Shown: one piece after another, positions 35,478-43,710 of the stretch | Layout: each line of letters begins with the position of its first letter | Position numbering within the stretch: position 1 is the stretch's first letter | Source of the DNA: TMP-86 sp044226865 | Lineage (GTDB): Bacteria; Pseudomonadota; Gammaproteobacteria; Steroidobacterales; Steroidobacteraceae | Assembly: GCA_044226865.1 (NCBI GenBank) | Contig: JBGAGE010000003.1 | Location: forward strand, 372,001 to 436,000 | Direction of reading: 5' to 3' | DNA length: 64,000 nucleotides | Program-made: the position numbers and the translations under genes | Notes under the pieces: model-generated | Databases searched by the model: none | What the model was told of the DNA's origin: nothing | The model's input: the letters and a program-made list of their open reading frames with translations, nothing else

Positions 35478-36323
35478 CTACGGCTTGCGGAGCGCGAAAT
35501 ACCCGATCGAGGTCAGCAGTTCCTCCTGCGGCCGATCGCGGAAGCGCGGCGCCAGGGGAATACCCGCGAGGGCCGCAGGTGGCACGCTGCCGCTGCGAAT
35601 CTCCACGGGCTCCAGCCCCGCTTCGGCAAACATTCTGACGAAATCGCCATGCCGCAAGCGGTTCTGGTAGTGATTCGAGGGGTTGTACGGGCGCCAGGCG
35701 GCATCGCTGTAGCGATAGAAATTGAACAACGGCACCGACTGATCCGAGTACTTGAAGTGATCCGCGTAATCGATGATGTGGCTGATGCGCGCTCCCGGCG
35801 CGGCGATGCGCCCGCACTCGGACAGGATGCGGCGGATGTCATCCGGCGGGATGTGCTCGAGCGTGCTGGTCGAACAGAAGAACTGCACGCTGCCCGCTTC
35901 CAACCCCGTGGCGCGCGCATCTCCCGGCGCGAGGTAGCGGATGCGGTAGCGGCTCTCGAGCTCCGCCAGATCGGCGATTTCGGGCCAGTCACCGGGAAAG
36001 CGATCGCGCAGCTGGCGGATGGTGTGGTTGATTTGCAGCGGACTGGTCAGCGGCTGGACGTCGAATACCAGCACCTCGGTAGCGCCGGCGTGGGACAGCA
36101 GCAGCGGGCTGATGAAATGGCGTCCCGCGCCGAATTCCATCGCCCTGCCCGGATGCACGCTGCGATACTGATCGATATGGAATTGATGCAACCGCAGGTA
36201 GCCGTCCGTGACCTCGAACAAGTGGTTGCGCGTGACATGCCGTTGCGCAAGCCGGTACAGGAGTTCGCCGCCGGGCAGTTTGTCGAGCACCTGGAATGCG
36301 AGAGCCTTGAGCCGCCAGTTCAA
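35478..36323 (-). CDS. Class I SAM-dependent methyltransferase
   Basis: 281 residues. The SAM-binding motif I is MEFGAGRHFISPLLLSH (about 63-79), followed by VLVFDVQPL, then FFCSTSTLEHIPPDDIRR (motif IV/post-I) and a C-terminal region ending YFALRKP. Glycan loci often carry such enzymes to methylate sugars, but a substrate cannot be assigned. The start is TTG 36323, 9 bp after the YdcF-like stop; it is the last gene before the terminator. Confidence 0.85.
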   Translation of the reverse strand: MNWRLKALAFQVLDKLPGGELLYRLAQRHVTRNHLFEVTDGYLRLHQFHIDQYRSVHPGRAMEFGAGRHFISPLLLSHAGATEVLVFDVQPLTSPLQINHTIRQLRDRFPGDWPEIADLAELESRYRIRYLAPGDARATGLEAGSVQFFCSTSTLEHIPPDDIRRILSECGRIAAPGARISHIIDYADHFKYSDQSVPLFNFYRYSDAAWRPYNPSNHYQNRLRHGDFVRMFAEAGLEPVEIRSGSVPPAALAGIPLAPRFRDRPQEELLTSIGYFALRKP

Positions 36324-36332
36324 GATACCGCC

Positions 36333-37076
36333 CTATCGTTGCGCCGCGAGGCCGAGGTATTCATGCAGTGCCCGGTCCGTCTTGCCGAGATTTCCCGCGC
36401 GCGGCAGCCAGGCTGCAAGACCGGTGCCGCCCAGGACCAGCTGTGCCGTGGGCGCAGGCATGGGATGCAGACCCGCCCGCTGCATCAACCGCATGGCGCG
36501 CGGCATGTGGTAGGCGGAGGTTACCAGGATGAACGGCTGCCGGCCGACGAGCGGCGCCAGTTGTTCAGCCTCCTCCGCCGTATCGCGCGGCACGGCGAGC
36601 TGGATGATGCGTGCAGGCTCCACGCCCAACGACTGCGCCAGGCGCGCATAGCCGCGTGCGGAGGCCAGTCGCGGTTCCGCCGCGCCGCCTGAAACGATGA
36701 GCTGCGCCGAGGATGCTTGGCGCAGCAATCGGATCCCTTCGATGATGCGGGCCAGGCCATCGGCCTCCAGCGCCGCCGTCACCGGCGCGCCGGGTCGCGG
36801 CGCATAGCCGCTGCCCAGAACCACGACATATCGGATATCCGGCCTGGCTTCATCACCCAGCGCGGGATAACGGCTCTCCAGGGGTCGCAGTATTGCGTTG
36901 GCCACGGGTCCCGTGGCGCACAGGTACAAGCCGATGATCGCCACCAGGAGCAGCGCGCCACCCAGGCGCGTGCGGCCGCGCCACCGCAGCAAGCCTCCCG
37001 CCAGGAGCAGGAGGAGCGCAAACATCAGCGTCGTGGCGAAAGCGCCCACTACCTGCTTGAACATCAGCAACGACAA
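36333..37076 (-). CDS. YdcF/ElyC/SanA-family (DUF218) membrane protein
   Basis: 247 residues with two N-terminal membrane helices (about 8-28 and 38-56) and a periplasmic DUF218 domain: RYVVVLGSGY, QLIVSGGAAEPR, and VTSAYHMPRAMRLMQRAG near the end. ElyC is linked to envelope polysaccharide and lipid-carrier homeostasis, which suits its place in an undecaprenyl-dependent glycan operon, but the biochemistry is unknown. TTG 37076 directly follows the aminotransferase stop; ATG 37064 is an alternative start. Confidence 0.88.
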   Translation of the reverse strand: MSLLMFKQVVGAFATTLMFALLLLLAGGLLRWRGRTRLGGALLLVAIIGLYLCATGPVANAILRPLESRYPALGDEARPDIRYVVVLGSGYAPRPGAPVTAALEADGLARIIEGIRLLRQASSAQLIVSGGAAEPRLASARGYARLAQSLGVEPARIIQLAVPRDTAEEAEQLAPLVGRQPFILVTSAYHMPRAMRLMQRAGLHPMPAPTAQLVLGGTGLAAWLPRAGNLGKTDRALHEYLGLAAQR

Positions 37077-38309
37077 TCAGGCCTGTCCGGTGACCTGGCG
37101 ATTCGCCTGCCGGCCGACCTGCGCAAGCGCCGCGCCAGAGGCCGCCGACATCACATCGCGCACGGCCTCCACGGTCCTGTCCATGTGCCCGAGGGTGAGG
37201 GTCGGGTGCACCAGGAACATGAGGCTGGTTTCGCCCAATTCACGGGCCACCGGCAGGCGCTGCGCGGGCCGGGAGGCACAGCCGTCGAACGCCTTTTCGA
37301 GATAGACTTCCGAACAGGAGCCGGAAAAGCACGGCACCCCGCGCGCCAGCACCTCCGCCATGATCCGATCGCGTGACCACCCCGCGCGCAGCTGCGCCGG
37401 GTCGAGGAACGCGTAGAACTTGTAATAGGCGTGCCGCACGTGCGCAGGCGGCAGCGGCACGCGCAGCGCCTCGATGCCGTGCAGACCCTGCGCCAACCGC
37501 GCCGCGTTCGCCGCACGGCGCTCGCTCCAATTCGCAAGCTTGCGCAACTGCAGCCGGCCGATGGCCGCCTGGAATTCCGTCATGCGCCAATTGGTGCCGA
37601 AGGATTCGTGCAGCCAGCGAAATCCCGGCGGGTGGTCGGCGCGATGCACGGTCGCGTAGCTCTTGCCGTGATCCTTGAATGCCCAGGCGCGCGACCACAG
37701 GGTCTCGTCGTCCGTGAGCAGCAGGCCGCCCTCTCCGCCGGTGGTGATGATCTTGTCCTGGCAGAAGGAAAAGGCACCGAAGGTGCCCAGGCTCCCCACG
37801 GCCCGGCCCTTGTAGCGCGCGCCGTTGGCCTGCGCGCAATCCTCGATGACCGCGAGACCCCGGCTGCGGGCCAGTTCCAGAATCGGATCCATGTCGCAGG
37901 GCCAGCCGGCCAGGTGCACCACGATGATGGCGCGCGTGCGCGGCGAGAGCACGCGCTCGATCGTCGCAGCGGTGATGTTCTGGCTGTCGCGATCGACATC
38001 GGCAAACACCGGCGTGGCGCCGCGCATGACGGCGCAACTGGCCGAGGCGATGAAGGTGCGCGGCGTGGTGATGACCTCATCGCCAGGCCCGATCCCGAGC
38101 ATGGCCAGGGCCAGTTCCAGGGCCACGGTGCCGTTGGCGAGCGCAATGCCGTGGCGGCTGCCGGCATGCTCGGCGTATTCGCGCTCGAAGCTCTTGCCCT
38201 CAGCGCCGGTCCAGTAATTCACCTTGCCGGCGCGCAAGGTCGCGGCGGCGGCCTCGATCTCGTCCGGGTCGTAATGCGGCCAATGCGGAAATCCGACCGC
38301 GGCGCTCAT
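37077..38309 (-). CDS. DegT/DnrJ-family nucleotide-sugar aminotransferase (PglE-like)
   Basis: 410-residue PLP-dependent enzyme. PLP lysine lies in FSFCQDKIITTGGEGG, preceded by VIEDCAQANGARYKG. The ATG at 38309 overlaps the acetyltransferase stop (ATGA). With a PglD-like acetyltransferase and PglC-like phosphosugar transferase immediately upstream and a PglF-type dehydratase downstream, it most likely aminates UDP-4-keto-6-deoxy-GlcNAc to UDP-4-amino sugar in di-N-acetylbacillosamine synthesis. Other DegT roles (for example perosamine synthesis from GDP-mannose, since gmd is also present) remain possible. Confidence 0.85.
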   Translation of the reverse strand: MSAAVGFPHWPHYDPDEIEAAAATLRAGKVNYWTGAEGKSFEREYAEHAGSRHGIALANGTVALELALAMLGIGPGDEVITTPRTFIASASCAVMRGATPVFADVDRDSQNITAATIERVLSPRTRAIIVVHLAGWPCDMDPILELARSRGLAVIEDCAQANGARYKGRAVGSLGTFGAFSFCQDKIITTGGEGGLLLTDDETLWSRAWAFKDHGKSYATVHRADHPPGFRWLHESFGTNWRMTEFQAAIGRLQLRKLANWSERRAANAARLAQGLHGIEALRVPLPPAHVRHAYYKFYAFLDPAQLRAGWSRDRIMAEVLARGVPCFSGSCSEVYLEKAFDGCASRPAQRLPVARELGETSLMFLVHPTLTLGHMDRTVEAVRDVMSAASGAALAQVGRQANRQVTGQA

Positions 38310-38935
38310 GCGCCGGCCTTGCGCGGCTGCGCCGGCACACCCATCACCGTGGAGCTGCCCGCAACGTCGGCGATCACCACCGCACCGGCCCCCACGGTGG
38401 CGGCCGCGCCGATCGTGATGCCCTGGCGCACCACGGCGCCGATGCCGATCCAGGCGCGCGCTCCCACGCGCACATCGCCGGCCAGGTGCACGCCGGGGCA
38501 CACGTGCACGCCCTCGCCCAGCACGCAATCATGGTCTACGGTGGCGCCGGTATTGACGATGCAGGCCATGCCGATGCGCGCATCGGCGTTGACCGCCGCC
38601 TGGGCGAACACCACACAGCCGGCGTCGAGTCGCGCAGAGCGGCTGACCGCCGCCGATGGATGGATCAACGTCACCACCTCGAATCCGGCCTGGCGGCTGG
38701 CCTCGCTCCAGTGCAGGCGCAGCTGCGCATCGCCGATGGCCACCACCGCGTGTAGGTAGTCCCCGGCCCGCGCGTTCAGGTCGCGCAGGGTCCCCACCAC
38801 CGGCAGCCCCAGCGGCGGCGGCATGTCGGCGGCGCGGTCATCCAGAAAGGCGATGTCGCTCCAGCCCAGCGCCTGCGCCGTGTCGGCCACGACCTTGCCG
38901 TGCCCGCCGGCGCCGATGATCAGCAGTCCTCTCAC
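38306..38935 (-). CDS. NeuD/PglD-family sugar O/N-acyltransferase
   Basis: 209 residues. The N-terminal Rossmann-like domain begins VRGLLIIGAGGHGKVVAD; a left-handed beta-helix with hexapeptide repeats (IGMACIVNTGATVDHD, VCPGVHLAGDV) follows, holding the catalytic histidine in TVDHDCVLG. It would N-acetylate the 4-amino group of UDP-4-amino-4,6-dideoxy-GlcNAc with acetyl-CoA. GTG 38935 overlaps the sugar-transferase stop as GTGA. The order PglC-PglD-PglE strongly resembles bacillosamine loci. Confidence 0.88.
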   Translation of the reverse strand: MRGLLIIGAGGHGKVVADTAQALGWSDIAFLDDRAADMPPPLGLPVVGTLRDLNARAGDYLHAVVAIGDAQLRLHWSEASRQAGFEVVTLIHPSAAVSRSARLDAGCVVFAQAAVNADARIGMACIVNTGATVDHDCVLGEGVHVCPGVHLAGDVRVGARAWIGIGAVVRQGITIGAAATVGAGAVVIADVAGSSTVMGVPAQPRKAGA

Positions 38936-39516
38936 GATTTGCCACCTCGAAAGCGCTCCATGGTCGCATGCCCGGGCTGCGACACGCCGCGTGCCGAGAG
39001 AACGCCGGCCACCGTCAGCCCCAGGATGCGAAGATCCAGCAGGAAGGATTGGTGCTCGACGTACCACAGGTCGAGGCGGAACTTCTCCTCCCAGCTGATG
39101 CCGTTGCGGCCGTTCACCTGCGCCCAACCGGTGATGCCGGGGAGCACTTCGTGGCGGCGCGCCTGCTCGGCATTGTACAAGGGAAGGTACTCCATCAGCA
39201 GAGGCCGCGGGCCCACCAGGCTCATCTCGCCCATGAGCACATTGAGCAGCTCGGGCAATTCGTCCAGGCTGGTGCTGCGCAGGAATCGGCCGAACGCCGT
39301 CAGGCGCTCCGCATCCGGCTGTCCTTCGTAGCCCGCATGCTTCATGGTGCGGAACTTCAACAATCCAAATGGCTTGCCGCCGCGGCCCGGGCGCTGTTGG
39401 CGGAACAACACCGGCGACCCCATGCTGATGCGCACCGCCACCGCGATGATCAGCATGAGGGGAGCCGCCAGCAGCAGGCAGGTGATGGAGACGAGCAGAT
39501 CGAAGGCGCGCTTCAT
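38932..39516 (-). CDS. Initiating phosphosugar transferase (PglC/WcaJ-C-type monotopic PGT)
   Basis: 194-residue minimal polyprenyl-phosphate sugar-1-phosphate transferase. It begins MKRAFDLLVSITCLLLAAPL (re-entrant membrane helix) and has LLKFRTMKHAG, the catalytic pair in SLDELPELLNVL and LVGPRPLL. Lacking the WcaJ N-terminal membrane domain, it matches PglC in size. It would transfer a phospho-sugar, probably diNAcBac, to undecaprenyl phosphate and start glycan assembly. Overlaps neighbours by 4 bp on both sides. Confidence 0.93.
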   Translation of the reverse strand: MKRAFDLLVSITCLLLAAPLMLIIAVAVRISMGSPVLFRQQRPGRGGKPFGLLKFRTMKHAGYEGQPDAERLTAFGRFLRSTSLDELPELLNVLMGEMSLVGPRPLLMEYLPLYNAEQARRHEVLPGITGWAQVNGRNGISWEEKFRLDLWYVEHQSFLLDLRILGLTVAGVLSARGVSQPGHATMERFRGGKS

Positions 39517-40685
39517 GCCGCGCGCCCCGCCGCGGTCCGCAACAGCACTTCGCCCACCTGCGCGGCCAGGTCATCACGCGAGAAGCGCGCCTCCGCCAGC
39601 CGCCGTGCATTCACCCCGCAGGCGCGCAGCGCATTCCGATCCGCCGCCAGCGTGGATAACTGCGCCGCGGCCGCCGCCGGATCGTCCGCCAGCCGCAGCC
39701 CCGCGCCATGTTCGCGCAGCAGTTGCGCATGCCAGCCGCCGTAGTTGATGGCGACGCAACAGCCCGCAGCCAGCGCATCGAAGAATTTGTTGGCGGAATT
39801 CGCCTGCATCTCGGGAATCGGCAGGAACAGCGAGGTGGCGATGTCCACCGCGGAGAGCAGCGCCGGAACATCCGACTTGGGCACGCGTTCGAGCATGTGA
39901 AAGTTGCGGTCGAGGATGCCGAGTTCGCGCGCCAGCGCCTGCACCGGCAGGCGCTCGAGTCCATCGCCCACCACCAGGAAGCTCAAGCGCGCGTCCTCGC
40001 GGCAGGCGGCGGCGAGCCGCGCGAGGTAAGCCACGCCGTTGATGCGGCCGAGCGTGCCCACGTAGGCGATGAGCACCTGGTCGGCGCCCAGCCCCAGGCT
40101 CGCGCGGAACTGCGCGCCGCGCGCCTCGTCGCGGCGGAACATGGCCAGGTCCGCGGCGTTGGGCACCATGGTGATCCGTCCGGCATCGAAGCCGGCCCGC
40201 GCCACGCCCTCGGCCATGCCGGGCGACAAGGCGATGACGGCGCTGGAGTTGGCGTAGGCGAAACGTTCCAAGCGCCGCGCGGCCGCGCGCAGCAGCGGAT
40301 TCTTCAAAGCGCCCACGGCGATCGGCAGCTCGGGCCACAGGTCGCGCACCTCGAACACCATGGGAACGCGCTGGCGGCGCGCGGCGTACACCGCCGGCAG
40401 TGCGATGGTCAGCGGCGTGCTGGTGGCGAACACCACATCGGCGGGCAGGCTGGCCGCGCGCCGCGCCGCCGCCCAGGCAAAGCGGCAGAAGGCGGCGATG
40501 CGCGCGCCATAGCCCATGTGATTGGAGTAACGCACCGGCAGCCAGTGCACGCGCATGCCCTCGACCTCGGTGGTGAACCACCCGCGTCGCTCGGTGGCTT
40601 CCTGCCAGGACGTGACGATGTCGACCTGGTGGCCGGCGGCGGCCAGGCGCCGTCCGATCTCGTAGGAACGCGTACTGCCGCTCAT
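39513..40685 (-). CDS. WbuB-like glycosyltransferase family 4; likely translated from a non-canonical start upstream
   Basis: 390 residues from the first ATG, GT-B fold: FEVRDLWPELPIAVGALKN, YVGTLGRINGV and the donor site PEMQANSANKFFDALAAGC, as in WbuB-type fucosaminyl transferases that add the second sugar. The family N-terminus (M-x-x-x-YLHQYFxTP) is encoded in frame but upstream of ATG 40685, as IRLIYLHQYFNTPQ at 40727-40686, and no ATG, GTG or TTG occurs before the stop at 40773. AUU at 40727 sits exactly at the conserved initiator position, giving 404 residues. GDP-fucose or a UDP-sugar are candidate donors. Confidence 0.88.
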   Translation of the reverse strand: MSGSTRSYEIGRRLAAAGHQVDIVTSWQEATERRGWFTTEVEGMRVHWLPVRYSNHMGYGARIAAFCRFAWAAARRAASLPADVVFATSTPLTIALPAVYAARRQRVPMVFEVRDLWPELPIAVGALKNPLLRAAARRLERFAYANSSAVIALSPGMAEGVARAGFDAGRITMVPNAADLAMFRRDEARGAQFRASLGLGADQVLIAYVGTLGRINGVAYLARLAAACREDARLSFLVVGDGLERLPVQALARELGILDRNFHMLERVPKSDVPALLSAVDIATSLFLPIPEMQANSANKFFDALAAGCCVAINYGGWHAQLLREHGAGLRLADDPAAAAAQLSTLAADRNALRACGVNARRLAEARFSRDDLAAQVGEVLLRTAAGRAA

Positions 40686-40781
40686 CTGCGGCGTATTGAA
40701 ATATTGATGCAGGTAAATCAGGCGAATGGCCGGCTCGATCCGCGCCTTGGTGGAAGCGCGCTGACGGCTAGTTTAAGCCAC

Positions 40782-42653
40782 TCAGGCGATCCATGCAGCG
40801 TATCGTCGCATCCAGGATTCCAGCGACAACGGTGCAAAAATCTCCCGGTACCAGATGGCTCCGGAACCGGCCGGCTGGCGGCAGAACTGCCCGTAGCGCG
40901 CAAGCAGCGAGCGGCGCGCGACGATGCCATGCGTGACGATGCGGCTGTCTGCGCCGAAGGCATCCAGCACCGCCGCGCGCAGTTCGGACTTGAGCCATTC
41001 CTCCTGCGGATTGGCGAATCCCTGCTTGTCCTTGCGCCAGGCGATCTGCGCCGGCAGGAAGGGCTGCATGGCCGCGCGCAGGCAATACTTGGTCCAGCCG
41101 CTGCGCAGCTTGAAATCGTCGGGCACGCGCAGCATCAGGTCGATGAGCCGCGGATCCAGGAACGGCAGGCGGATCTCGCGGCCCATGGCCATGCTCATGC
41201 GATCCTCGTAATGGCACAGCGCCGGCACCGAGAACTCGCGCACGTCGGCCAGCTGGCGCTGCGCCAGGCTTCCAGGTCCGAGGCCGATCGAGGCGGCCTG
41301 CCAGCCACGCAACCATTCACCATCCGCATCGCCGGCCTGCGCCGCGCCGCGCAGCCAGGGCAGGTAGCGCGCGGCGGTGCGCCGTTCGAATTGAGTGATC
41401 ACGGTGCGATTGGCGAAGAAGCCGGCGAGCACCTGCAACGCCCGCCACCGCCTGCCCTGGCGCAGCAACGATTGCAGATGGAAGCCGAGATACTTGCGGT
41501 AGCCGAGGAAGATCTCATCCGCGCCCTGCCCGCTCATGATCACGATCAGGCCGCGCGCGCGCGCGGCCTCCATCAGCCGCAGGTGCGCGAGCGCGGACAG
41601 CCCGGTCACGGGCTCATCGTTGATCCAGTTCAGGCGTTCCAGGTCCTGCATCAGGGTCGCCGGATCCAGGCGCAGCAGCACCTTCTCGGAAGTCTGGCCG
41701 AGATGCTGCTCCATGGCGTTGATGTAGGGCGTCTCATCGTAGCGGCGGTCATCGCTGACCGCGGACAACAGCCGCGGCGCCGCGCCCGCGCCGCGCAGAT
41801 GCTGCGCCACCGCCGCGATCGAGGAGGAATCCACGCCGCCTGACAACAGCACGCCCACCGGCACATCGCTGCGCAGCCGCAAGCGCACGGCGTCCACGAA
41901 CAGGCGGCGGACTTCCTCGATACAGTCCGCGAGCCCGAGTCCGCCGGCATCGTGCTCGTACGCCGGGGGTCGGTAGGAGGACAGCTCCGGCACCGGCGGG
42001 CCGGTCCGCAGGTCGACTTCCATCACGCCCGCCGCCGGCACCTGCAGGATGCCCTTGAAAAAAGTCTGCGTAGTCGTATCCACCAGCGCCTGGTGCAGGT
42101 AGCGGCCCACCACGTCGCGCTCCAGCTCGAAGCGCCGCGCCGCGAGCGTCAACAGCGTCTTTATCTCCGAGGCGAACAACAGGCGCCCGTCGAGCAGGCA
42201 GTAATACAGCGGCTTTTCGGAAGCCCCATCGCGCGCCAGGACCAGCCGGCCGCGCGCCGGATCGAACCACGCGAAGGCGCCCATCCAGTTGAAACGGCCA
42301 AGCGCGCGCGCCGGCCCCCAGCGATGCAGCGCCGCCAGCAGCACCTCGGTATCCGATTGCGTGTCGAAGCGCTCACCCTCGGCGGCGAGCTCGTCGCGCA
42401 GCTCCACGTAGTTGTACAACTCACCGTTGTAGATGAGGCAGCCCTGCCCCGGCCGCTCCATGGGCTGCAGGCCCGCATCGCTCAGATCGATGATGGCCAG
42501 CCGCTGGTGCGCCAGCAGGAGTTCCTGGCTCCCGACCGTGAAACGCCGCGTGCCGCGTCCGTCCGGACCGCGATGGCCCTGCACCGCGTGCGCCGCTTGC
42601 ACCCTCTCCTCGGGAACGGCCGCCGCCGACAACGCACCGAAGATGCCGCACAT
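40782..42653 (-). CDS. Asparagine synthase-like amidotransferase (copy C)
   Basis: 623 residues: N-terminal class II glutaminase with catalytic Cys2 (MCGIFG), then the ATP-pyrophosphatase domain with SGGVDSS (271-277). The usual RDRFGxKPLYY is altered to RDGASEKPLYY, so this copy has diverged most. In surface-glycan loci such proteins (WbpS/WbqF kind) amidate uronic-acid carboxyls rather than make free asparagine. It follows GT copy C with a one-base gap and is one of three paralogues in this locus. Confidence 0.9.
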   Translation of the reverse strand: MCGIFGALSAAAVPEERVQAAHAVQGHRGPDGRGTRRFTVGSQELLLAHQRLAIIDLSDAGLQPMERPGQGCLIYNGELYNYVELRDELAAEGERFDTQSDTEVLLAALHRWGPARALGRFNWMGAFAWFDPARGRLVLARDGASEKPLYYCLLDGRLLFASEIKTLLTLAARRFELERDVVGRYLHQALVDTTTQTFFKGILQVPAAGVMEVDLRTGPPVPELSSYRPPAYEHDAGGLGLADCIEEVRRLFVDAVRLRLRSDVPVGVLLSGGVDSSSIAAVAQHLRGAGAAPRLLSAVSDDRRYDETPYINAMEQHLGQTSEKVLLRLDPATLMQDLERLNWINDEPVTGLSALAHLRLMEAARARGLIVIMSGQGADEIFLGYRKYLGFHLQSLLRQGRRWRALQVLAGFFANRTVITQFERRTAARYLPWLRGAAQAGDADGEWLRGWQAASIGLGPGSLAQRQLADVREFSVPALCHYEDRMSMAMGREIRLPFLDPRLIDLMLRVPDDFKLRSGWTKYCLRAAMQPFLPAQIAWRKDKQGFANPQEEWLKSELRAAVLDAFGADSRIVTHGIVARRSLLARYGQFCRQPAGSGAIWYREIFAPLSLESWMRRYAAWIA

Positions 42654-42654
42654 G

Positions 42655-43710
42655 TCAGCGCTTTACCAGCGAACGGCACAGCGATTCGAAGCGCGCCGCC
42701 CAGGTGGCGTGATCGAACATCCGGGCACGCTCGAGCGCGCCTCGCTTCAGCGCTTGCCACCTTGCAGGGTCCGCATGCAGCGCGGCAATGGCGCCGAGCA
42801 GGCCATCGGAATCCTCCGGATCGATCAGCAATGCGCAGCTGTCATCGGCGATCTCCGGGATCGCGAGCCAGCGCGTGGTGATCACCGGCAGTCCATGTGC
42901 GAAGGCTTCGGCGATCACGCCCGGATAACCCTCGCCCGGATGAAAGGTCGGCAGCACCAGGCAATGGTAATCCCAAAGCACGCGGTTGACCTCGGCATGG
43001 CTGAGGAAGCCGCGATAGCGGACGCGACCCGCGCCGCGGCGCTCGATGTCCTCGGCCGTGTATTCGTCCGGCGTGCCGTACAGGTCGATGCCGCAGCCTG
43101 CCGGCAGCCGCGCCGCCACCGCCAACAGGGTTTCCACGCCCTTGGTCCGCCACAAATGCCCGAGGAATACGAAGCGGGTGCACTGCTGCGCGGGCGGCGC
43201 GGCCGGCGCCGGGCCCGGTGATTCGATGTAGGTGGAAAACCACTCCACCCGCGCGCGCGCATGCGGCTGGATCTCGCGCACCGCGCGCTGGGTCTGCAGC
43301 AGCAGCACATCGGCTCGCAGCAACGTGCGCCGGGCCAGTTCTCGGCGCCAGCGGGACTGTGCGCGCCAGGCATCGCCGAAGGATCCGCCGAACACGCGCA
43401 GGATGCAGCGCCGGCGCGCCATCCGGCACATCGCCACCACCAGCGGGCCGAACAGGTACATCCCGCGGTCGCTGGCCTGGTACGACACCACATCCGTGGC
43501 CTTGAGACGCAGGGCCAGGCCAAGCAACACCCGCAGCGACACCCAGGCATTGCGCCAGGGATTGGAGTGCTGGGTGCCGCGCGAGGTGTCGATCACGGTC
43601 ACCGCAAACTCCGCGTGCGCCTGAAGGTCCGCCAGCAGCGTCTTGAAGTGGCGCGTATCCCCGCCCATCGGCGGCGGCAACGGCCCGATCAGGAGGATCT
43701 TGATCATCAC
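42655..43710 (-). CDS. Glycosyltransferase family 4 (copy C)
   Basis: 351-residue GT-B enzyme with LLIGPLPPPMGGDTRHFKTL at the N-terminus, RFVFLGHLWRTKGVETLL at mid-protein and the donor-site region HPGEGYPGVIAEAFAHGLP near residue 265. The GTG start overlaps the methyltransferase C stop as GTGA. The sequence does not identify donor or acceptor. It forms a cassette with the flanking methyltransferase and asparagine-synthase-like genes. Confidence 0.9.
   Translation of the reverse strand: MMIKILLIGPLPPPMGGDTRHFKTLLADLQAHAEFAVTVIDTSRGTQHSNPWRNAWVSLRVLLGLALRLKATDVVSYQASDRGMYLFGPLVVAMCRMARRRCILRVFGGSFGDAWRAQSRWRRELARRTLLRADVLLLQTQRAVREIQPHARARVEWFSTYIESPGPAPAAPPAQQCTRFVFLGHLWRTKGVETLLAVAARLPAGCGIDLYGTPDEYTAEDIERRGAGRVRYRGFLSHAEVNRVLWDYHCLVLPTFHPGEGYPGVIAEAFAHGLPVITTRWLAIPEIADDSCALLIDPEDSDGLLGAIAALHADPARWQALKRGALERARMFDHATWAARFESLCRSLVKR

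Noticed and set aside
39708..41843. Open frame of 711 codons on the plus strand across the WbuB-like and AsnB copy C genes
   Set aside because: Spans two real genes and their junction, has shadow composition and no domain; the same holds for the plus-strand frame at 7830-9863 and others antisense to long genes.
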